Shown here: piece after piece, positions 1 to 5,026 of the stretch
Layout of the letters: each line of letters begins with the position of its first letter
How positions within the stretch are numbered: position 1 is the first letter of the stretch
NCBI GenBank assembly: GCA_021787255.1
Contig: JAJYMD010000060.1
Coordinates: 1-6,899, forward strand
Direction: 5' to 3'
DNA: 6,899 nt
From: Actinomycetes bacterium
GTDB lineage: Bacteria > Actinomycetota > Acidimicrobiia > Acidimicrobiales > RAAP-2
Notes under the pieces: model-generated
Seen by the model: the letters and a program-made list of their open reading frames with translations, nothing else
The model's database searches: none
What the model was told of the DNA's origin: nothing
Program-made: the position numbers and the translations under genes

Positions 1-1524
1 GGTCGAGCGTCGGCGGGGGCGGGGGACTGGGCGGCCACCGAGCGGCGCGGGGCGGCGGCATCGATCGCCTTCGACGACGAGGCCGCCGCGGAGTGCGCAC
101 GCGGCCATCTCGACATGGCCGGTCCGGTCACGGTCTCCGAGCTCGTCTCGGTGGGCCCTCTTCCTGCGGGCGCGCCGCTCGGGGCGCCGCTCAGCGAGGG
201 GAGGGCCCGCAGCGCGCTCGCGCGCCTCGAGGCGTCGGGTGCTGCCCTGCAGCTGCCCGACGGGCGTTGGTGCGCGCGCCACCTCCTCGTCCGCGTCTAC
301 CAGGCGAGCCGGGCGAGCCGTCGGCGCGTGGTGCGTCCGGCGAGCGTCGGCGACTTCCTGCGAACGCTCACCCGCTGGCAGCACGTGGCACCCGGCACGC
401 GAGCGGAGGGACGAGCAGGCCTCCTCGCCGTGATCGGGCAGCTGCAGGGGATCGAGGCGCCCGCCGGCGACTGGGAGAGCGAGATCCTCGCGGCACGGGT
501 CAGCGGCTACGACCCGCGCTGGCTCGACGAGCTGTGCCTTGCAGGCGAGGTCGCCTGGGGCCGGCTCACGCCCCGGGCAGACGCCGCCGCAGTGAGCCTG
601 CAGGGCCTGCAGGGCGCGGAGCTTGCCGACGACTGTGTGCCGGAGGCCGCGGATGCGGTGGAGGCCGCTGGGGGGCGCGGCTCCGCGGTGCCTTCGCCGG
701 CGACGCCGCTCGCGATCGTGCTGCGTGAGGACCTCGGGTGGCAGCTCGCGGCGGTTCGGGCAGGGGAGGCCGCCCCGGTGCCTCGTGGCGGACCGGCGGC
801 GGACCTGCTCGCGGTGCTCCGGCGGGATGGCGCGTGCTTCCGGTCGGAGCTGACGGCGTCGACGCGGCGGCTCCCGGCGGAGGTGGACGAGGGGCTCTGG
901 GACCTGGTCGCCCGCGGCCTTCTGACCGCGGACGCCTTCTCGGCGGTGCGGACGCTCCTCTCGGCGCGGCGCCGTCGTGCCCGACAACGTCACCGGAGCG
1001 CGGCCCGCCTCGCCCTGGTGGCCCGCCGTGCGCCGGTGGGGTCGGGGGTCGGCGAAGGCCGCTGGTCGCTGCTGCCTTCGGGTGTCGACGCGGGCGGCCG
1101 GCAGGACCGCAGCGGTCCACATGAGGCCGAGGGTCCTGCGCTAGCCGACGAGCTCGCGGAAGCGGTCGCCCGCCAGCTGCTCGTGCGCTGGGGGGTCGTC
1201 GCGTGGGAGCTCTGGGCGCGCGAGTCCTACCGCCTCCCATGGCGAGACGTGGTCCGCGCGTTGCGGCGGCTCGAGGCACGCGGACAGTGCCTCGGAGGCC
1301 GCTTCGTCGCCGGGCTCTCGGGCGAGCAGTACGCACTCGAGGAGGCGGCGGAGCTGCTCGCCCAGGTCCGCGATCGCCACGACGACGATGCGTTCTCGCT
1401 CACGGCGTCGGACCCGTTGAACCTGACCGGCTTCGTGGTCCCCGGGCCGAGAGTCCCTGCAAGTCGCCGCCGCCAGCTCCAGTACCGCGACGGCACGCTG
1501 CTCGAAGAGCGGCTCGCGCCGTGA
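1..1524 (+). CDS. lhr: Lhr-family ATP-dependent DNA helicase, C-terminal part (5' truncated by window)
   Basis: The frame is open from base 1 to a TGA at 1522-1524, giving 507 visible residues, so the ATG at 115 is internal and not the start. Full-length Lhr proteins are about 1,500 aa; the helicase core motifs are therefore upstream of the window. What is visible is the Lhr C-terminal region. The block FLRTLTRWQHV (from about visible residue 119) is followed by GLLAVIGQLQGIEAPAGDWE, then LDELCLAGEVAWGRL, then RWSLLPSG, then GGRFVAGLSGEQYAL, and the typical ending ASDPLNLTGFVVPGPRVP near the C-terminus. Lhr is a 3'-5' single-stranded-DNA-dependent translocase induced by DNA damage in mycobacteria. 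Its C-terminal domain is reported to oligomerise and, in E. coli, to have uracil-DNA glycosylase activity. That activity is not demonstrated for this protein. The gene converges on the CYTH-CHAD gene across 49 bp. The family call is firm; the symbol rests on similarity remembered from the family. Confidence 0.93.
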   Translation, partial: GRASAGAGDWAATERRGAAASIAFDDEAAAECARGHLDMAGPVTVSELVSVGPLPAGAPLGAPLSEGRARSALARLEASGAALQLPDGRWCARHLLVRVYQASRASRRRVVRPASVGDFLRTLTRWQHVAPGTRAEGRAGLLAVIGQLQGIEAPAGDWESEILAARVSGYDPRWLDELCLAGEVAWGRLTPRADAAAVSLQGLQGAELADDCVPEAADAVEAAGGRGSAVPSPATPLAIVLREDLGWQLAAVRAGEAAPVPRGGPAADLLAVLRRDGACFRSELTASTRRLPAEVDEGLWDLVARGLLTADAFSAVRTLLSARRRRARQRHRSAARLALVARRAPVGSGVGEGRWSLLPSGVDAGGRQDRSGPHEAEGPALADELAEAVARQLLVRWGVVAWELWARESYRLPWRDVVRALRRLEARGQCLGGRFVAGLSGEQYALEEAAELLAQVRDRHDDDAFSLTASDPLNLTGFVVPGPRVPASRRRQLQYRDGTLLEERLAP

Positions 1525-1553
1525 CTCGTGTCGTGACCCGCGCCCGCAGCCGC

Positions 1554-1588
1554 ACGTCCTGACGCGGCCGACTCTACGTCGGGGACGT
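1554..1588. terminator. Possible bidirectional hairpin between convergent genes
   Basis: A nested inverted repeat lies 29 bp after the Lhr stop and spans the stop codon of the converging CYTH-CHAD gene. The outer stem is ACGTCC (1554-1559) with GGACGT (1583-1588). The inner stem is CCGAC (1568-1572) with GTCGG (1578-1582), closing a 5-base loop, with an 8-base bulge on the left arm. There is no T tract on either side, so this is not a classical intrinsic terminator. In GC-rich DNA short stems arise easily by chance, so the call is weak. Nothing else in the 49-bp gap looks like a terminator. Confidence 0.22.
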
Positions 1589-3694
1589 CGGCAGAGCTGG
1601 CTCGCTCGTGGCGGCGGCTCCGTCCGCGCCGGGGAGCGAGCTGCGCGCAGGAACGTCGGCGGGCGCTTCCGCGGGCTTTTCGGGCTCGTCAGGCCTGCCG
1701 GGGCCGGGACCTGCCGGGGGTGGTGGCCCGGCCGAGAGGGGTGGGCCGGCGCCGTCACGCGCGCCGACCTCGGCGGGCGCCGACGGGGCAGCTCCGTCCC
1801 CCTCCAGTGTCGCCCCGCCTGGCGCGCCGCGTATCGCCCCGCGTGGCGCGCCGCGTATCGCCCCGCGTGGCGCGCCGCGTATCGCCCCGCGTGGCGCCGG
1901 CGTTCCCCGCGCGGGACGTGCGAACTGGGTCTGCGCAGCGCCGAGCGCCTCGGCACGGCGCTGCACCTGGGCGACCGTCGCTTCGAGCTCCCGCCACGCC
2001 TTCCCGCGCAGCACGCCGAGCCTCCTGGGCAGCACCTCGCGGAGCTGCGCGGACGTCTGGCGGTAGCGCTCGGCGATCCCGCCCATGACGAAGACGGTCG
2101 CCGGCGGGAGCGCCCTGCCCGGTGGCGGCGTCTCGGTCGCCATCGAGAACAGGCGCGACGAGGCGACCTCGGCATCCTGCATGCGGCCGAGCTGATCCTG
2201 GAGGCGCGTCAGCTTCGTCACGAAGCGTTGCGCTGGCCGACCGTAGAGCGGAGAGGCGAACTCGAGGCAGTAGCGGAGGCGCTTCCCCCGGATGCGCACG
2301 CGGTGGAAGTCGTGCGCGATCCCCGAGCGGCGCGCGCGCCGGGCCGCGGCGACCGTGGCGCGGTGGCGCTCTTCGAGCAGCGGCGGCACCGCGATCGCCG
2401 CGGGGATCCGCGCCCCCGGGACACGCCTGCTCGGCCCCTGGCGGGCGAGTGCGAGGAGCGCTGCGGTGAGCCGCTCCCAACGCGCCGAGTCCAACGCGTC
2501 GAGCAGCTTCCTGCGCGCCTCGTCACGCTCGGCCTCGAGCAGCGCCTGGAGATGGGCGAGCGCCGTGCCGTGGTCCGCGCCCGTCCACTCCTTCGACCAT
2601 TGGGACATCTGGGGGATGCCCTCGAGCTGGACGTCGAGGTCGCGCACCTGGCCGAGCTCCGCGGCGATCCAGCGCAGCTCCTCGCGCACGGCAACGGCGC
2701 GAGAGGGGAGCGCCGACGAGAAGACGTCCATCGCGGCACGAAGCCGACGCGTCGCGACGCGCATGTCGTGGAGCTCCTCCGGGTCCTCGCCGAGGCGCGC
2801 ACCGGGCTCGCGCGCGAAGAGCTCACGAAGCTGACTGCGGATGACCGCGTACGCGATGTCGCCCAGCGTCGCGTCGGAGGGGATGTCGGTGGGTCCCACG
2901 TCCGGAGGGCCCGGGACCGAGAGACCCGCGGCGAGCAGACCTGCCTCGAATTTCGAGAGCACCGCCGGGCTCAACCCGGCCGACTCGCGCAGGTCCCGGA
3001 CGACGGGCGCGAGGGCGTCGAGCCACCCGGGCGCGACTTCCACCTCTACGCGCCGCAGGCGAGCGGGCGCCTGGTGCGGTCCCAACGCGATCGTGGTCTC
3101 GTCGAGCGCGACCTCTGCGACCTCGGCGCCCGCTGCGCGAAGCGAGAAGGGCAGGCGGCGCGTCCGGACCTCGAGCACCTGCACGAGCGGACGCCGCCCC
3201 GCGACCGCATGGACGCGCCGGCCGACGGGTCCCTTTGGGCCCAGGGACGCCGGCCCGGACGCCGGCCCGAGGGACGCCGGCCCGGACGCCGGCCCGAGGG
3301 AGGCCGGTCCGGCGTCCGAGGGCAGTTCCTCGGTGAGCTCGAGGCGCTCTCGGAGCCCCGGGGGATCTTGGGGGCGCGCCTGCTTCAGGGCCTTCATCGT
3401 CACCTCGACCGCACGACCGCGTCGGCGCGTCCGCAGCACGAACCCCGCCCGAGCGATGCGCCAGTCTGCCGTGTCCATGTAGCGATCCACGAGGCGACGT
3501 GCCGGCTTTGCGAGCGCGGTGAGCGGTGGGAGCTCGGCGTACGCGCGGGAAGGCAGCGCCGCGAGCCACCGCTCGACGGGTCGCAGGTCGAGCGCGTCGA
3601 ACTGCCACTCGACCTCGGTGGTCTCCTCGCCCTTTCCCGCCGCCGCTCGGTCCGCCTGCTCCGCCGTGGCGCCCACCGTGTCCTCGTCGCCCAT
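1574..3694 (-). CDS. CYTH and CHAD domain-containing protein (triphosphate tunnel / polyphosphate-binding family)
   Basis: This 706-aa protein starts at ATG 3694 and ends at TAG (1576-1574). Residues about 25-255 form a CYTH (triphosphate tunnel metalloenzyme) domain: EVEW at 27-30, DRYMDT at 70-75, LRTRRRG at 87-93, VTMK at 98-101, RERLEL at 115-120, EVEV at 217-220 and SKFEAGL at 247-253. Residues about 276-580 form a CHAD helical domain: HDMRVATRRLR at 309-319, GQVRDLDV at 348-355, HRVRIRGKRLRY at 464-475 and LQDQLGRMQD at 498-507. CYTH domains hydrolyse inorganic triphosphate or related phosphoanhydrides with a metal; CHAD domains bind polyphosphate. A cytosolic polyphosphate-linked role is inferred. 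Oddities: the ExExK signature reads EVEWQ, so the phosphate-binding lysine is Gln31. A 9-residue repeat is inserted at 129-155 inside the CYTH domain. A Pro/Ala/Gly-rich tail (about 595-706) carries an 8-residue repeat. The gene diverges from the NUDIX gene across 133 bp. No good Shine-Dalgarno sequence precedes the ATG. No signal peptide or membrane segment is seen. Confidence 0.93.
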   Translation of the reverse strand: MGDEDTVGATAEQADRAAAGKGEETTEVEWQFDALDLRPVERWLAALPSRAYAELPPLTALAKPARRLVDRYMDTADWRIARAGFVLRTRRRGRAVEVTMKALKQARPQDPPGLRERLELTEELPSDAGPASLGPASGPASLGPASGPASLGPKGPVGRRVHAVAGRRPLVQVLEVRTRRLPFSLRAAGAEVAEVALDETTIALGPHQAPARLRRVEVEVAPGWLDALAPVVRDLRESAGLSPAVLSKFEAGLLAAGLSVPGPPDVGPTDIPSDATLGDIAYAVIRSQLRELFAREPGARLGEDPEELHDMRVATRRLRAAMDVFSSALPSRAVAVREELRWIAAELGQVRDLDVQLEGIPQMSQWSKEWTGADHGTALAHLQALLEAERDEARRKLLDALDSARWERLTAALLALARQGPSRRVPGARIPAAIAVPPLLEERHRATVAAARRARRSGIAHDFHRVRIRGKRLRYCLEFASPLYGRPAQRFVTKLTRLQDQLGRMQDAEVASSRLFSMATETPPPGRALPPATVFVMGGIAERYRQTSAQLREVLPRRLGVLRGKAWRELEATVAQVQRRAEALGAAQTQFARPARGTPAPRGAIRGAPRGAIRGAPRGAIRGAPGGATLEGDGAAPSAPAEVGARDGAGPPLSAGPPPPAGPGPGRPDEPEKPAEAPADVPARSSLPGADGAAATSEPALPTSPT
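1820..1897. repeat. 24-bp tandem repeat, 3.25 perfect copies, in-frame in the CYTH-CHAD gene
   Basis: Three perfect head-to-tail 24-bp copies occupy 1821-1844, 1845-1868 and 1869-1892. Perfect periodicity extends over 1820-1897. On the minus strand each unit encodes the octapeptide GAPRGAIR, in the low-complexity tail of the CYTH-CHAD protein at about residues 599-624, just after the CHAD domain. A diverged partial copy flanks each side. The identity extends to third codon positions, which indicates recent duplication and not conserved peptide function alone. Each unit contains GGCGCGCC, so the block is highly self-complementary. No mobile-element feature is associated with it. Confidence 0.95.
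3243..3301. repeat. 27-bp tandem repeat inside the CYTH domain coding sequence
   Basis: Two perfect 27-bp copies occupy 3244-3270 and 3271-3297, with perfect periodicity over 3243-3301 and a diverged further copy to about 3320. On the minus strand the region encodes three copies of the nonapeptide GPASLGPAS (residues 129-155, the last ending PKG). It lies between the RERLEL strand and the LVQVLEVRTRR strand of the CYTH fold, so it is a loop insertion and not an interdomain linker. The unit contains an internal near-repeat of GACGCCGGCCC, which suggests the array grew by slippage from a shorter seed. Confidence 0.93.
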
Positions 3695-3703
3695 CTGGGG
3701 CCG

Positions 3704-3709
3704 AGGCTA
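3704..3709 (-). promoter_or_regulatory. Candidate -10 box for the CYTH-CHAD gene
   Basis: On the minus strand TAGCCT (3709 to 3704) fits the actinobacterial TANNNT -10 pattern and ends 9 bases before the ATG at 3694. The bases between carry no convincing Shine-Dalgarno sequence, so a leaderless or nearly leaderless transcript is plausible. No convincing -35 hexamer is seen at 16-18 bp spacing; that position falls on the first copy of the 20-bp direct repeat. One hexamer match in 133 bp is weak support. Confidence 0.35.
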
Positions 3710-3725
3710 CTTCGGCGACCGTCGG

Positions 3726-3765
3726 AGGCGCATCGGGACCCCCCAAGGCGCATCGAGACTCCCCC
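3726..3765. repeat. Two-copy 20-bp direct repeat in the divergent intergenic region (operator-like)
   Basis: Copies at 3726-3745 and 3746-3765 match at 17 of 20 positions and abut exactly. Both begin AGGCGCATCG and continue (G/A)GAC(C/T)CCCC. The 20-bp spacing is close to two turns of B-DNA, so the same face is presented twice. The pair sits in the middle of the 133-bp non-coding region between the divergent CYTH-CHAD and NUDIX genes, upstream of the candidate -10 boxes on both sides. This is how a shared operator often looks, but chance duplication of a GC-rich segment is also possible. A short inverted repeat (CCCC, 8 bases, GGGG at 3762-3777) adjoins it. Confidence 0.5.
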
Positions 3766-3813
3766 GAAGGTCTGGGGTTCCCGGGGATGCCCGGTTCGCG
3801 TCGGGTCGGCCGC

Positions 3814-3819
3814 TACGCT
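3814..3819 (+). promoter_or_regulatory. Candidate -10 box for a leaderless NUDIX-SRAP transcript
   Basis: TACGCT matches the TANNNT -10 pattern and ends 8 bases before the ATG at 3828. That is close to the 6-8 base spacing expected if transcription begins at the A of the start codon. No Shine-Dalgarno-like purine tract lies between the box and the ATG, which agrees with leaderless translation, common in Actinomycetota. No clear -35 hexamer is visible. The box also supports the choice of 3828 as the start. Confidence 0.45.
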
Positions 3820-3827
3820 CCCGAGCG

Positions 3828-4334
3828 ATGGGTCAGGGCGCGTCGGCAACGGTCGTGGACGAGCCGGGGGAGGCGATCGTCCACGCCGCGGGCGGCACGA
3901 TCGTCCGGCGCGCTCCCGACGGCGGGATGCAGCTTGCGATCGTCCATCGCCCGGAGCGGCGCGACTGGTCGTTCCCGAAGGGCAAGCTCGAGCCGGGTGA
4001 GACCTTCGAGGGATGCGCGGTGCGCGAGGTCCTCGAGGAGACCGGGCTCACCTGCCGCCTCGGCTCGTTCGTCGGGCACACCGAGTACCGCGATCGCAAG
4101 GGCCGGCCGAAGGTCGTCGCGTACTGGGTCATGGAGCCGGAGTCGGGCGAGTTCGCGCCCGGGAGCGAGGTCGACGAGCTGCGTTGGGTCGACCTCGCCG
4201 GGGCCGCTGACCTGCTCAGCTACGAAAGGGACCGGGAGCTGCTGGTCGCCGTCGGCGCGGCGGCCCGCGAGCTGTTCGCCGACCGGGTGGAGGAGCCCTC
4301 CCGCTTCGGCAGTGCTCGGCCAGCACCGGCATAG
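3828..4334 (+). CDS. NUDIX hydrolase (MutT/Ap-polyphosphate type)
   Basis: This 168-aa protein has a complete NUDIX box at residues 52-74: Gly52, then Glu58, then REVLEETGL at 66-74. It fits G-x5-E-x7-R-E-U-x-E-E-x-G-U exactly, so the metal-binding glutamates Glu67, Glu70 and Glu71 are intact and the enzyme should be active. The preceding WSFPKGKLE (47-55) is the form seen in MutT1-like and diadenosine-polyphosphate hydrolases. The enzyme cleaves a nucleoside diphosphate linked to another group; the substrate cannot be told from sequence. Mycobacterial MutT1 carries an extra C-terminal histidine phosphatase domain, which is absent here. The ATG at 3828 is chosen because the domain begins shortly after (EAIVHAAGGTIVRR), and because a -10-like box sits 8 bases upstream. 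The frame is open further upstream, but that runs antisense to the CYTH-CHAD gene. It is divergent from CYTH-CHAD and 8 bp upstream of the SRAP gene, probably co-transcribed with it. Confidence 0.93.
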   Translation: MGQGASATVVDEPGEAIVHAAGGTIVRRAPDGGMQLAIVHRPERRDWSFPKGKLEPGETFEGCAVREVLEETGLTCRLGSFVGHTEYRDRKGRPKVVAYWVMEPESGEFAPGSEVDELRWVDLAGAADLLSYERDRELLVAVGAAARELFADRVEEPSRFGSARPAPA

Positions 4335-4342
4335 GCGGACCA

Positions 4343-5026
4343 GTGTGCGGGCGGATCGCGCAGAGCGACCCGAGCCGGTACGCGACGCGCCTGAAGGCGC
4401 TCGTCGACCCCGAGCTCGAGTGGCGCCCGAGCTGGAACATCGGCCCGACCGCGCCCGTCCTCGGGGTGCGCGAGCACGACGGTGAACGCGTGCTCTCGGC
4501 ATTTGTGTGGGGGCTTCTGCCGGGATGGTGCGACGACCTGAAGCTGGCGGCGCGTGCCTTCAACGCGCGTGTGGAGACGGTGGCGACGAAGCCGATGTTC
4601 CGCCAGGCGTTCCGGCGCCGCCGGTTGCTCGTGCCGGTGGACGGTTTCTACGAGTGGGCTGCGGTACCGGGCTCGTCTCGCAAGCAGCCCTACTTCTTCG
4701 AGCGCGCGGACGGTGATCCCGTCGTGCTGGCCGGGCTTTGGGAGTACTGGGCCCGCGACGACGACCGGCGGCTGACCGCGACGGTGCTCACCTCGAACGC
4801 CGGGCCGGACATGACGGTGCACGATCGCCAGCCCGTCGTGCTCGAGCCCGAGGACTGGGCGCGCTGGCTCGATCCGGGGCTCGACGACGGCCTGCTTCGG
4901 GCGCTGTTCGAGCCGAGAGGCGGCGTCCTCGTGCACCATCCCGTCTCCGTGGACGTGAGCTCCATGCGCAACGACGGCCAGTACCTGGTGGAGGCGGTCG
5001 CGGCGATGCCGGGTGCCCCGGCCTAG
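4343..5026 (+). CDS. SRAP-domain abasic-site processing protein (YedK/HMCES family)
   Basis: This 227-aa protein is close to the length of E. coli YedK (222 aa). SRAP proteins covalently trap abasic sites in single-stranded DNA through an N-terminal cysteine, shielding them during replication. Visible catalytic and binding residues are Cys2 (MCGRI), Asn32 (SWNIGPT), Asn74 and Arg76 (FNARVET), Glu104 (GFYEW, 101-105) and His160 (MTVHDRQP). All fall at or within one position of the YedK residues. The start is the GTG at 4343: the family needs Cys as residue 2, exposed after Met removal, which fixes the start. A weak Shine-Dalgarno-like AGGCGG (4333-4338) overlaps the stop of the NUDIX gene and lies 4 bases upstream. 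One departure is HDRQP where HDRMP is usual. The TAG stop (5024-5026) overlaps the stop of the converging tricorn gene. Confidence 0.95.
   Translation: MCGRIAQSDPSRYATRLKALVDPELEWRPSWNIGPTAPVLGVREHDGERVLSAFVWGLLPGWCDDLKLAARAFNARVETVATKPMFRQAFRRRRLLVPVDGFYEWAAVPGSSRKQPYFFERADGDPVVLAGLWEYWARDDDRRLTATVLTSNAGPDMTVHDRQPVVLEPEDWARWLDPGLDDGLLRALFEPRGGVLVHHPVSVDVSSMRNDGQYLVEAVAAMPGAPA

Noticed and set aside
115..117. ATG at 115 as the start of a 469-aa protein
   Set aside because: The frame is open back to base 1, and the sequence around 115 is the interior of the Lhr C-terminal region.
598..617. Short CTGCAGGGC direct repeat in the Lhr gene
   Set aside because: It is two 9-bp copies encoding LQGLQG, short enough to arise by chance in GC-rich coding sequence.
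1820..1897. CRISPR-like array
   Set aside because: The copies abut with no spacers, and the block is coding sequence.
1141..2175. A 344-codon minus-strand open frame with a repeated RHAGRYAA-type peptide
   Set aside because: The repeat is the 24-bp tandem repeat read in the wrong frame. The frame crosses the end of Lhr and part of CYTH-CHAD, both firmly identified.
2228..4000. A 590-codon open frame on the plus strand running antisense through the CYTH-CHAD gene into the NUDIX gene
   Set aside because: It has no recognisable domain, is Arg/Gly-rich as expected for a GC-rich shadow frame, and overlaps two genes with clear conserved motifs in other frames.
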